64,000 nt of DNA from Ascoidea asiatica (Eukaryota; Ascomycota; Saccharomycetes; Ascoideales; Ascoideaceae), in assembly GCA_001600695.1 (NCBI GenBank), contig BCKQ01000030.1:1-64000 (forward strand), read 5' to 3'. Below, piece after piece: positions 51,890 through 63,460 of this stretch; within the stretch, counting starts at the first letter, position 1, and every line of letters starts with the position of its first letter. The notes below the pieces were generated by a model. It worked only from the letters and a program-made list of their open reading frames with translations, was not told the DNA's origin and did no database searches. A program made the position numbers and the translations under genes.

Positions 51890-53081
51890 CTATATATTAG
51901 CTTTCAATTTTTCTGAAATGAAAAATTGTTGAGCATTGATCGGGAGATAGTCTTTATTGAATATGCATAATTTATTTGACTTATCAGAAGGAACTGGAAC
52001 ATAAAATTGAAGAGTTTTATTTAAATCTTGTATGGTGTTTCCTTTGTAGAGATNAAAAAAAACATATGTTGGAATTTTTCTGTAATTAAATTTTGAAGCC
52101 GAAGTTAATTGAACTGTTGATTTTTTGTGATTTTCTGAAATAGCAATCATACCCGAATATATAGTTCCAGGATAATAATAATAATAATATCTTTCACCAT
52201 TCTTATTTTCCCTGACTTTTTTAATTAAATTTTCAGCTTCTTCAATTGATTGAATTAAACCTGAAAAATTATCTTTTTTCACAACTTTTAAGCCAATATT
52301 TTCAACCAATTTCATGATAGTTAAGCCAAGATTTTTAAAATAAGCACATCCAAGCATACAATGTGTATTTTTTCCAACNGCTAAAAATACACCAAGGGTA
52401 TTCATTAAAACATTTGCTGAATTATCTGAATTAGAAGATGTTTTTTTTTTACTATAACCTGGCTCAGGGCCGTAAATTTTCAGAATATCATAATCTACTT
52501 TAAATAAGTCTGAAGAAAAAAAATCCAAAAAAATTGGTTTTAAATCTTGATCTATATTTGAAATGTTACTTTTGTATTCCATTATTGAAATAATGTATTT
52601 CAATAGATTGTTATAAAGTTTGAATACGTTTGCATAAAAACGTTTAAGAAGCAAATGCAAATAAAATTTAATTATATAACAGATATCAGAAACTTCACCA
52701 ATCTCAACCATCAAACTCAACAAGACAATAACATTTAATAATAGACTTATTTTATATTGTAATTTATTATCAGACAGAAACTCTTTAGATTTATTGTTTT
52801 GATTAAAATGATATGGGTGTAAAAAAATAACATTTATTATTGGAAAACAAAAATAATCTAACTGCTTTTAAGTCCTTAGAAGGATCTTTTGAATTTAAAG
52901 CTTTAATGATTAGATTATATGCTGTTTTATATTTCTCATATTGATAATCATTATTGTCTTCTTTTTTGTTTTTATTTATATTTGTATTTGTATTTGAATT
53001 TTTACTTTTTTGAGTTTTGGTATTTTCAATTTTTGGTTTTGAAGTTTTATTTTTAAGAACAGCAATTATTCGAGTAGGCAT
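51890..53081 (-). CDS. Orphan gene, interrupted by a probable one-base frameshift
   Basis: Two open pieces on the minus strand abut: 52803-53081 starts at an ATG (MPTRIIAVLKNKTSKPKIEN), and 51890-52723 continues in another frame without an ATG at its head. They would join if one base were missing from the A7 run at 52821-52827 (T7 on the coding strand). The joined product would be near 395 residues. The first part is Lys/Asn-rich; the middle has a hydrophobic stretch (ISLLLNVIVLLSLM). The C-terminal half contains HCMLGCAYFKNLGLTIM, YYYYYYPGTIYSGMIAIS and LQFYVPVPSDKSNKLCIF, not low complexity. I recognise no family. Sequencing error, allele or true pseudogene are all possible. Two N bases. 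Confidence 0.45.
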
Positions 53082-53903
53082 TTTTAAAGANTTTTTTAAT
53101 AATTTATGATCTATAAAAGTTGAAAAAATAATAAAAACCCTTTTTAGTGAAAATTTACTTTATAGATAAATTTTATATATGAACTTTTTGCATAGTTAAA
53201 TTGCTACGAAAAATAGTCAGAACCATGTAAACCCATACAAATGGATTAGAATCCCTAATTAGCCATGTGCAATTTTGATATATTTCTTTTACAATAGCAA
53301 TCAAATAACAAAATGAACCATTACAATCATAATATATAAATAAGGTTTATTAAAGTTATCGGCTCTGTATGTTACCGGTATCTTGAATAATAGCAAATCT
53401 GGTCGAGGTAGGAGGACGTGTGTGTTGCAGCTGAGTTCATCAAGATACTGTTCTGCACTNTTTGCACCATCAGGAGTCTCACCACTCCCTTCCACTTATT
53501 CACACTGCATCCATTGAACTGGCGTCTGGNTCATCACCTGACTGTTTACCAGCCCTTTTTGAATTTTAATTTTCTTCAGACTCACGACTCATCGGATNGT
53601 CAACGACTTTTGCTCTGTTTATTCTGTTTTACCTGAAATATGATATTTATTTATCCTATCATAATAATAATATCAGTAATAATAATAATAATAATTATAT
53701 ATCGATTATTATAAAATACATAAATAATTTAATTATTAACTACTTCAATCAGCTTTAATATGAATAAATATTCCATTTAGTTAATAAAATCCCATTCTAG
53801 TACTGTTCTTGAGCATTACTATTTTTTTCATTTATTGCTAAACTTTATCGATTAATCATCTCTTTCTTAGCTGTTTTTAAAAAACAACAACAATTAATAA
53901 AAA
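53082..53903. other. Intergenic with GC-richer, N-containing patch
   Basis: About 53340-53630 is richer in G and C (CTGTATGTTACCGGTATC, CACCATCAGGAGTCTCACC) and has three N bases. Short open frames on both strands there have no recognisable content. The right part is the leader of the magnesium transporter gene. Confidence 0.5.
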
Positions 53904-55067
53904 ATGTCTTCAAGTAACAATAATAATATTAACAGAAGCAGTAATGTCAATAATAATAATAATAATAAAATATCCTCAAAGGATTTAAGAAAAAAAATTC
54001 ACCAAAGATCTCCATTACTACCTTCTCAAAGTTCTTCAGTTAAAAATAATAATAATAATAATTCCTCAAATATTAATAATATTAATAATGGAAATAACAT
54101 TAATAACAATAACTTAAATAATTTAAGATCTGGCTATAATAGTATAAACACTAATAACAATAATTATAATCAATCTCAATATCCTCAACAACATCAATAT
54201 TCTCTACCTTCTTCTACTCCTTCAATTCAAACTGAACAATGGTTACATAGACAACAATTATTATTTAATCAACAAAATCAACCAAAAACTACTTCAATAT
54301 TAAATAATGGTTTCAATTTTAATTCTAATAATAATAATAATAATAATAACCCTTCAAATAAATTTCCAGCTCCAATAATTAGATCTTCAACAACCGCCAA
54401 TACTAATAGTAATAGTAATACTAATCCTAATAACATCATCAACAACAATAACGCCAATAATAATCCTCAATTACCTACATTTTTAAGAAGACATTCATAT
54501 GCTCATAATTTTAATAATTATACAAATAATTTCAATCGTTCTTTAGATTCATCAAGTGAAGATAATTTTCTTGATTCAGATTATGAATTTGAAGGTTCTC
54601 AAGTTAATTCAAGATCAAATTCAATAGCTTCTTCTTCTTCTTTAGGTGATGTTTGTTTACCTTTAGATTATGAAGAAAATAATAATAATAGCAACAATAA
54701 CAACAATAACAATACTNCAAGTAGTAATAANAATAATACAACCATTAATCCATCTTCTACAAGTCCTTTAAATAATATAAATAATTCTGCAAATATTAAT
54801 AATCATAATAATACCTCCAATAATAATCATAATATTAACGCTAATAAAAATTCTGGTGGAACTTCAAGTTCTTTTAATCCATTAAGAAATCAAAATCATT
54901 TACGTAATTTAAGATCAAATAATACAATTTCAAATACTATCTCAAATACTCTTTCAAATACTATTTCTAATTCAAATTCAAAAAATACTCAAAATGAAAG
55001 TCAAAATTATAATTATAATTATAATCCAAATTCAGTAAATTTTGAAAATTTAAAATCTTCAATAAAC

Positions 55068-55129
<62 letters not shown>

Positions 55130-58100
55130 AAATTCAATTGCAAATTCAACAAACATTAATAATCACATCAATAATAAAAATTTATTATCTAATTATAGTA
55201 ATAATATCTTATCAAATTCTGGTACCACTAATAATAATGAATCAAGGAAAAAAGAATGGCCAGATTTAAAAGTTTTACAAGATTTTTATATTCAAGAAAT
55301 TGAAGAAATTAAAGCTATAAATTTAGAAAATTCAAAAAAATTTAATCATAATGATTTTCAATCTCATTTTCAAAATCAATTTTATATTCCTTCAAATTTA
55401 AATCAACAACAACAACAACAATCTCAACCACAACAAGTTTCTTTTCAACCAACACAATTAGAATCTCAATCTAATAATAATCAACCAAATATATTATCTC
55501 CTTTAACTACTTTCAATAATAATAATATTAACAATGATTTACCCCCACAATCAATTATTAAAAACTCAAATTCACCTGATAGTAATAATAATAATAATAA
55601 TAAACTGAAAATTCCACCTTTAAATAATAATTTAAATGCTCCAAGTGTTGCAAGTTCAATTAGTATTAGAACAAATGATCTTAACAGACATATTGTTGGC
55701 TTTTCAAATCCTTTAATTGAAAACATTGATGTTTCTAATGATTTAAATAATAATAATACTAATTTAAATAATCTAATAATTAATAGTATTAATAATAGTG
55801 AAAATGATTTACCAATTCAACAACCTCAATTACAACCAATTTTAAATAATTTTTCAAATAATCAAGATAATCAAATTAATCAAAANAATAATGTTCAATT
55901 TGATTCAAATATTTTACAAACTCAATTAAGACCACCAAAATTAACTCCTTTTAATAAATCTTCAAAAAAGAAATTTTCAAATTTTTATAATTATCAACCT
56001 GTTGGTTTACCTTTAGGTTTTGATCTTGATGGTAAATCTGTTGAACAATTTAGATTTACTTATTTCAGAGAAGATTTAGATTCAACTATTCATTCTCCTA
56101 CAATTTCCGGTCTTTTACAACAAAATCAAACTTTCGCAGATATTTTTAAACCAAGTTATTATTCAAGAAAATATGATATTCAAATTTTTAATTCTCCATC
56201 TCCTTCACCAACACCAAATCCAACCCCAATTGATTCTTCAATTATAAATATGAATAATTCGAATATAAATAATTCAAATAGTATTAATGATATAACTGTA
56301 ACCAATAGTGGTAGTTCTAATAGCTTCAAAAAAGAAAAAGAGAAAGAAAGTTTACCAAATTCATTATGTAATTCAAGATCAAATACTCCAGTACCATCTC
56401 AACAACAAACTTTAAAAAATATTGATGAAAAAGAAAATAAAACTTTTGTAGAATCCGAACCAACTTCAAATGCTCCTTCAATAATAAATTCAAATATTCA
56501 ATCAAATATTGATTCAAATAATAATTTCATTGATAAAAATAATTTAACTTCACCTTTAGTTAATTCACAAACTATTCAAAGTTCAAATTCCACAACCTCA
56601 GAGTCTACAAATAGTGCATTTATTAATAATACGGGTAATGAATTTGGTATATCTAATGATGATAGTTCTAAAACTAATATTAATAGTAACAATAGTAATA
56701 ATAATAGTAATACCAATATTAATATTGAAAGAGCAGATGATATACCATTTTGGTTAGATATTTTAGATCCAACAGAAGAAGAAATGAAAATTTTAAGTAA
56801 AGCATTTAATATTCATCCATTAACAACGGAAGATATATTTTTAGGAGAAACTAGAGAAAAAATTGAGTTATTTAAAGATTATTATTTAGTATGTTTTAGA
56901 TCTTTTGATATCGTTCAAGAAAGATTTAAAAGAAAATATAATAGTGAAAAATTAAATCAAGAATTATTAAATGAAATTCAAAATGATATCAATAATAGTC
57001 AAAATTCTTGGAAAAATAAAATCTCAAAATTTTTCAAATTTGAACAAATTTTCCCTAAACATCAATCAATTTTTTCAATTAATAATAATAATAATTCAAA
57101 TAATCTAACAGATAATCCAAATAATCCTAATTTCAATTTAAATAATAACATGAATATTAATAATAATATTAATAATGATGAACAATTGTTATATGATGGA
57201 CCAAATGATATTAGAAATTCTAATAGATCACAATATTTTGACAATATTGATAGTGATAAATTAAGAGAAATTAAGAAAAAACTGCTAAAGAAAGAAAGAA
57301 AACTAAGCCATAAAAGTAAATATTATGTTAAAGATGAATTAGAACCATTGAATGTTTATATAGTTGTATTTGAAAAAGGAGTTTTAACATTTCATTTTTC
57401 TCCAACTCCACATCCTGTTAATGTTAGAAGAAGAGCAAGATTATTAAGAGATTATTTAAAAGTTTCAACGGATTGGATTGCGTATGCTTTAATTGATGAT
57501 ATTACAGATTCATTTGGGCCAATGGTTGAAGATATTGAAGAACAAGTTAATGAAATTGAAGATGCTATATTAAAAATGCATTCTGGATATCCATCAGATT
57601 CCGATGATAGTGATTCAGATTCTGATTCTGATTCTGAACAAGATATTGGGGATATTTTATCGAAAAAATCATTACATACATTTGGTGGTAATAAATTAAA
57701 AAAAAATAAAAATTCAAGTAGATATAATAAAAGAAGAGATTCAATAAGTGGTAAATCTCTGAAAAGTTCAGTATCATCATTTTCAAGAAGTTCATCATCA
57801 ACTAATTCCACATCGTCAACAGCAACAATTAATTGGCAAAAAAAGGGATTTATGTTAAAAAAAATCGGAGAATGTAGAAAAAGTGTAATGTCATTATCTA
57901 GATTATTAGGATCAAAAGCAGATGTTATTAAAGGATTATCAAAAAGATATCATGATGAAAAATTCAAAGGACCTGGACAAAATATTGGAATTTATTTAGG
58001 AGATATTCAAGATCATATATTAACAATGGTTCAAAATTTAAATCATCATGAAAAATTATTAGCAAGATCACATTCAAATTATTTAGCACAAATTAATATT

Positions 58101-58325
58101 GATATGACAAAAGTTAATAATGATATGAATGATGTTTTAGGTAAAATTACAGTTCTAGGTACTATTGTTTTACCAATGAATATTATTACCGGATTATGGG
58201 GTATGAATGTTATTGTTCCAGGTCAAGAACATTCTGGATTAATTTGGTTTTTCTCAATTGGAGCATTTATGTTAATGTTTGCATTTCTTTGTTATGCATA
58301 TGCCAAAAGATCAGGAATTATCTAA
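53904..58325 (+). CDS. MNR2: Alr/Mnr2-type CorA magnesium transporter
   Basis: 1473 residues. The first ~940 are Asn/Ser-rich and probably cytoplasmic. The CorA-like domain starts near 945: PFWLDILDPTEEEMKILSK, HPLTTEDIFLGETREKIELF, YYLVCFRSFD. After an Asn-rich insert come NVYIVVFEKGVLTFHFSPTP and TDWIAYALIDDITDSFGPM. Two C-terminal transmembrane helices flank GMNVIVPGQ; the GMN of the pore signature is at about 1433-1435. Family members are Alr1 (plasma membrane) and Mnr2 (vacuole); the wording NVYIVVFxKGVLTFHFSPTPHPVNVRRRAR makes me lean to Mnr2, but I cannot separate them firmly. An SDSDSD run lies near residue 1235. Three N bases. Confidence 0.85.
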
Positions 58326-59156
58326 TAATTATCTAATTTATTCAGTCTATCAAATCAAACTAAAATGAACTTTGCTAAAAGTGCTCATTAATTTTTTTTT
58401 TTATTTTATTTAAATTTTTTTTGCTTTTTTTTTATTCCTAAAATTTTTTTATCTAAAATTTTTTTTCCAATAATTATCATTGCTTTTGTAAGCTTCAAAA
58501 TTGTTTCCCAAATTTATTTTCAAAATCCTTTTCACTTTAATATTCTTTATCTATGCATTAATACTTACTTATCAAACTATTGCTTTTTATATAATTTTCA
58601 TATTTGATACTTGGATACAGTTTACATTTTGGCTTAATTTTATATAATTTTAATTGAATAATAGAATTACCAACCATAAATTGAATTAAATTCTTTTTGT
58701 GTAGAGGCCAAGTATGTGGGTCAATGTTGGTATAAGTAATTAGCTGTGCTAATGCATTACATCCATAACTGTGTGTTTAAAAAAGTACCCCTGTTTTGGT
58801 CTCACTATTCTACGCCCGTACCACTGGTACCTAAGAGCATACCCTCAATTCTGGTCTCGTTCTCCTTGTTTTGGCATGTGAACTTCTTCTCTTCTTCTTC
58901 TCGGCTTGGCCCTTCCCAAATCCCAAATTTCGCTGCTTCTCGACTTTTTCCAGTTTTGATGCTCTTTCTTTTGTTGGGGGTTCTAAAAACCAATCTAAAT
59001 TGAATATATCCATTGTTTTTATATAAATAACTTCTATTCACTAATTTATTTTTCAATTCGTTTATTTATTTGTTTATTCATTTATAAATAATCTATTTTT
59101 TCAAAAAAAGCTCCATTCATTTCAATTTCAATTACTTCAATTACAATTTTTTATAA
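58326..59156. other. Intergenic, OPI3 upstream region
   Basis: T-rich 3' flank of the transporter, then a GC-richer patch (58785-58960). The patch contains an inverted repeat GTACCA-C-TGGTAC (58820-58832) and CATGTGAA (58876-58883). Short frames on either strand are not convincing genes. Confidence 0.5.
58876..58883 (+). promoter_or_regulatory. CATGTGAA, inositol/choline-response-like element
   Basis: Matches the core of the UAS-INO/ICRE element (CATGTGAAAT) through which Ino2-Ino4 activate phospholipid genes in baker's yeast, where OPI3 is a target. It lies about 280 bases before the OPI3 ATG. One E-box can occur by chance, and Ino2-Ino4 wiring varies among yeasts. Confidence 0.35.
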
Positions 59157-59816
59157 ATGTCTGATTTAGAAACAGTTGTTAAATCTTATTCTAATTTATT
59201 AATTAGAATAACAAANGATTTGTATTCAAATATAAATTTTAATGATAAAAATTTTAAAATTTCTTTATGTTTAATTGCTTTCAATCCAATATTTTGGAAT
59301 ATAACTGCAAGATTAGAATATCATTATAAAATATTAACAAAATTATGTAATAATTCTCCAAAAATTGGTTGTTATTTTTTAGCCTTTACTATTTTTTCAT
59401 TAGGTTTAATTAGAGATTATTTTTATGAAAAAGCATTATCGTCACAACCAATTTCACCAATTTTATTAAATAATGTTATCTTGAAGAATTATGTTTCAGT
59501 TTTAATTTTCATTTATGGTAATATTTTAGTTTTATCTTCAATGTATAAACTTGGAATTACAGGTACTTATCTTGGTGATTATTTTGGTATTTTAATGAAA
59601 AAAAAAGTTACAAGTTTCCCATTTAATGTTACAAATAATCCAATGTATGAAGGTTCAACACTTTGTTTCTTGGGTACTGCTTTATATTATTCAAAATCTT
59701 CTGGAATTTTTGCTACTTTTTTCGTTCATTTGATGTATTCAATTGCTTTAAAATTTGAAGAACCATTTACTGAAATGATTTATAGAAAAAGAGATGAAGA
59801 ATTAAAAAAAAAATAA
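59157..59816 (+). CDS. OPI3: Phospholipid methyltransferase Opi3
   Basis: ER-membrane enzyme doing the last two methylations from phosphatidyl-monomethylethanolamine to phosphatidylcholine. 219 residues (206 in baker's yeast). Hydrophobic segments lie around 34-52, 73-95, 110-128 and 170-190. Conserved text: NPIFWNITARLEYH, ITGTYLGDYFGIL, PFNVTNNPMYEGSTLCFLGT and HLMYSIALKFEEPFTEMIY, which carries the S-adenosylmethionine-site Glu pair. Start is the ATG at 59157. It converges on the acidic unknown gene. One N near residue 20. Confidence 0.93.
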   Translation: MSDLETVVKSYSNLLIRITXDLYSNINFNDKNFKISLCLIAFNPIFWNITARLEYHYKILTKLCNNSPKIGCYFLAFTIFSLGLIRDYFYEKALSSQPISPILLNNVILKNYVSVLIFIYGNILVLSSMYKLGITGTYLGDYFGILMKKKVTSFPFNVTNNPMYEGSTLCFLGTALYYSKSSGIFATFFVHLMYSIALKFEEPFTEMIYRKRDEELKKK

Positions 59817-59877
59817 GTAAAAACATAAAGAAATAAATAAATATATATATATATATAGTAATTAATAAATTGAATTA

Positions 59878-61107
59878 TTATTTTATAAGAATTGATTGAT
59901 TTGTATTTGTTGAAGAAATTATTGATAATGATAATTCATTTGGTATTGAAATGAAATTATTTAAATAATTATTATTATTATAATCAATTAAATTATTAAT
60001 TAAGAATTTATTTAATAAAATTCCAGTATTTTTAAATATTGAATAATTTTCTTCAATATTTTTAAATTTTGAATTATTTCTATTTAATGAATTTTTTAAT
60101 AAATTCAAATTCCTTTTAACTTTTTTTAATTCATTTTTGTTTAAATTTAAATCCTTTAATAAACTATCTCCATAATATTTATATTTTACTTCATTTTTAA
60201 TAGTTTTATTCGTATTATTAGTATCATTAATAGTAGTATTTTCATTATTCAATTTGATTGTTGAATCAATTAAATTAGAATCATCAACACCCCAAGATTC
60301 AATTAATTCATTAACTTTATTATCATTTTGTTTTGAATTTAAATCATTTATCCAATAATTTGCTTGATCTTTTCTCCATTTATTAACTTTTATTTTGTAA
60401 TTGTCATTATTATTACTATTATTACTATCATTGAATTGATTATTATTATTTNAAAGTAATCTAACATTATTTGAATTTGGATTTAATGTTGAGAAATATG
60501 AATCAATTAAAGATTCATTATCACTTTGTATATTGTTAATATTGTCAATTAAGTTGATTAAATGATTTGGATCATTATNATTTGTTACTTTGTCATTCAA
60601 ATTTGAAGATAAAACATCACTTATATTATCAATTTCATATGAAGTTGTTTCATAATTATTTATATCTATATCCAATTGATCTTCATAAACATTTTCATTT
60701 GTATCATTTGGATTATAATCACTTTCATATTCTGGATTATTATCATCTATACTACTGCTACTTTCATCTTCATCTTCATCGTCTTCAATATATTCATCTT
60801 CTTGATTTACTTGATTGTCTTCATCTTCTTGTATAATATGATCATTATTTATTGGATTGAATAAAATCCAAGATGAATTATCTAATTTATTTATACTTGA
60901 ACTTATNGTTTCATTACTATTTAAACTATTCAAACTATTTGAATTTTTATTTGACTTTTTATTCTTAGTTTCATTAATAAATTTATTAATCTTTTTTGAA
61001 TTCTTTAAATTTGACAACTGAATTGTTTTAAATCTTATATTATCATTAGTTGTTGTAAATTTATTTGTATTCAAAGGTATCTTTATATTTGATTGATTAA
61101 ATGCCAT
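59878..61107 (-). CDS. Unknown acidic protein, 409 residues
   Basis: Starts at the ATG at 61107. An N-terminal Lys/Asn/Ser part is followed by SSWILFNPIN, then a strongly acidic Asp/Glu tract (EDEYIEDDEDEDESSSS). Then comes a conserved-looking block KVNKWRKDQANYWINDL, ELIESWGVDD, YKYYGDSLLKDLNLNKNELK, and a Leu/Asn/Ile-rich C-terminus. No transmembrane segment or known domain is recognised. The non-repetitive blocks and intact length make a real gene very likely. Three N bases. Confidence 0.75.
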   Translation of the reverse strand: MAFNQSNIKIPLNTNKFTTTNDNIRFKTIQLSNLKNSKKINKFINETKNKKSNKNSNSLNSLNSNEXISSSINKLDNSSWILFNPINNDHIIQEDEDNQVNQEDEYIEDDEDEDESSSSIDDNNPEYESDYNPNDTNENVYEDQLDIDINNYETTSYEIDNISDVLSSNLNDKVTNXNDPNHLINLIDNINNIQSDNESLIDSYFSTLNPNSNNVRLLXNNNNQFNDSNNSNNNDNYKIKVNKWRKDQANYWINDLNSKQNDNKVNELIESWGVDDSNLIDSTIKLNNENTTINDTNNTNKTIKNEVKYKYYGDSLLKDLNLNKNELKKVKRNLNLLKNSLNRNNSKFKNIEENYSIFKNTGILLNKFLINNLIDYNNNNYLNNFISIPNELSLSIISSTNTNQSILIK

Positions 61108-61818
61108 TTTTAGAGATATTATTTTGAGACTTTATTATTTATATGATTTGTATGATTTATATGATCTTTTTTGAAAATTAAATGACAAAAGTTATATGTC
61201 TTTATATATATATTTATATTTAAATAATTTATACCCGGTATTAATTATTATTATTAATTATTAAAATTACCTCTTTATTTATTATTGATGATTAAATATT
61301 GAATATAAAATATTAAATATGAATACGGTTTATTTTGCTCGTAATCTAAATAATAATATTCTTTTAATGAAATTAATTGATTCAACTTATTTAAAAGATT
61401 TAAATGATCTTTTATGAAGAAAATAACTTGGATATTAAAATTTAATAAAATGTAATAATAAAATATATATAATTTATTAGAATATTCATAATATTCTTGA
61501 GATATGTCACTTTCTGAGAAGCAGATAAAGATAAAGGTCAAAATCAGAATCTGCAAACAGAAAATGGGTGTGAAGTTGCTTCAGAGGCAGAGAACAGATA
61601 GGGACGCAGATTCAGGACATAAAAAGAAGAGGCCCAATGTCGGTGGATGTGAGTAGCAGTGTGTAGATATAATTGTACTTTTATATACATAATTGTATAA
61701 GAGTACATATTTGGGACAGGAATGAGAGATTAATTTAGGGCAATAATATTTGATAAAATTATATCAAATNTAAAATATATTTACCATTGTTTCATTATGA
61801 TGATGATATTCAAGTGAG
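61108..61818. other. Intergenic; possible orphan exon
   Basis: On the minus strand, 61275-61549 is open for about 90 codons and rich in Tyr/Leu/Ile (YYEYSNKLYIFYYYILL). It is preceded by TTTGCAG, a plausible 3' splice site, but I found no credible first exon or ATG. It could be a last exon or chance in AT-rich DNA. The rest shows nothing. Confidence 0.3.
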
Positions 61819-62092
61819 TTATTCAAAAGATTCTGGGTAATGGTTTGAAAATATAAATGAAGAAATGAGAGCTTTTGAATTGAAATTCGGATAAATATCA
61901 TTATTCAAGAGAAAGAGGAAGTATATCTTCATTATTATTAGGAAGGTTACAATCATCAAAAGCATGAACATTAGTATTAACTTTAACAATAGTTTTACTT
62001 TTACTTTTAGTTTTAAAATTATCAATAATATTATCTATTGCATTAGCAGTAAATGAAGACTCTGGTATGAGAATACCAAGGACTAAGATCAT
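61819..62092 (-). CDS. Possible small ORF with frameshift, hydrophobic start
   Basis: From the ATG at 62092 runs MILVLGILIPESSFTANAID, which may be a short secretory signal, then a Lys/Ser/Asn part to a stop at about 61903. A second frame on the same strand takes over (NNDIYPNFNSKALISSFIF) and ends at 61819. A one-base shift near 61905-61915 would join them to about 90 residues. It matches nothing known. It may be a gene with a sequencing error, a relic or chance. Confidence 0.2.
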
Positions 62093-63460
62093 TAAATTGC
62101 TCCTCTTTCTTTATTGTTAAAATTCTGCTCGAATTTATTCTTAATTTAATGGAATATGTTCGAATGTTATAAAATTTAATTCTCCAAGGATGTTAAAGAG
62201 GTTTAGTTAACTTTACTCATCTTAGAGTTAATATATTTCGGCTAAATTGCAATACCTCTATTGAAATTCTTTAGAGATTATTTAATTGAAAAACCACCAC
62301 TAAAAATCATTGAATAATCTAATTTTTTTTTTCCCCCTTTAAACAAAGGAAATCATTGAGCTTTTATCCCTTGATTCGAAAGTTTTTCTCACTTTATACA
62401 ATAGTATATCCTCCTAAATATGAAACATTTTCATTCAAAAAAACCAGAGCTAAGATTCTAATTAGTCATTTATTTGATATTCCATAATTTAAATTCAAAA
62501 AAGTACCTTACAATTCAAAATTTAAAATTGTTGTATCCTCCAATGCTTTAATATCTTAATATTAATAATATTTTGGTTAAAACAATTTAATATTTCCTTT
62601 TTTGGATTTTAACCGCTGAATTTTATTTATTGCGCACCAATATATTAACTAAACTGTCCTAATTCATTTTTTCAAAAGAAATTACACAAATGTGACAAAC
62701 TGCAAAAGTAAAGCGTAATAAAAAGAGTGGCAACATCAGGATATTAAGAAGAATTATTTCGGGTCTTTAATAATAAAAATGGGACAAGAGCCGTTGAACC
62801 CAAGATTTGCTTNTTGCGCTAGATGACGCTAGAGCGAAAAATGAATGTTGCGTCAGCTTCATACTGCGTGCTGCGTCTGTAGATTATTTTTGCGCGCTTC
62901 TGTTGAAAATCGCGTTGCGTTTTTTGGGTGTCTTTAAAATGTTCAACAAGTGCCCCGTACTCAACTACAAAAGGCCCCGTTAGTTTTACCTCGTCCTGTT
63001 TTAAAGCCCTAGGACCATCCATGGCTGTTTCTGGTTTCAAAGAAGATCCGCGGTTGTGGTTTNCTTCTTTAAGCCCGTTCTGGGCTGTCTGCGCGTGCGA
63101 AATTGCAACTTGAGTTTGTTCTTGTTCTCACTGCCAATTTATCTTAAGATCTGATTCCTCAGCGATTCCTTAATTTTCCTGAAATTTTCACTGAATTTTA
63201 TGGTAAATTGATTGATTCATATGGAAATTTTACTTTTCTCTAAAAAATATAGGTTAAATCAATCCTATTTTTACTCTAACCTTATCAGGTTTTTCATCAA
63301 AAATATAAAATAATAAAGAAGTTTATTCAATACTCCAAAACAATACAATAAATATATCATTTCTTCATTGATTCATTTATTCATTAATTATATTCCTTTT
63401 ATCATATAAATTTATGATAATATGTTTATGATACTTAATTTTTTCATATAGTTTTTGAAA
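62093..63460. other. Intergenic with GC-rich island 62790-63120
   Basis: AT-rich left part. About 62790-63120 is GC-rich, with repeated TGCGTC/GCGTTGCG words and open frames of 61-73 codons on both strands. None has recognisable content, and the minus-strand one lacks an ATG at its head. The right part is the leader of the truncated gene at the window edge. Confidence 0.5.

Noticed and set aside
58805-59056. 83-codon frame on the minus strand upstream of OPI3
   Set aside because: It lies across the OPI3 promoter, is Lys/Glu-rich by composition and has a rival overlapping frame; no support.
62819-63113. Open frames on both strands in the right GC island
   Set aside because: They overlap each other, the minus frame begins without an ATG, and neither has known motifs.
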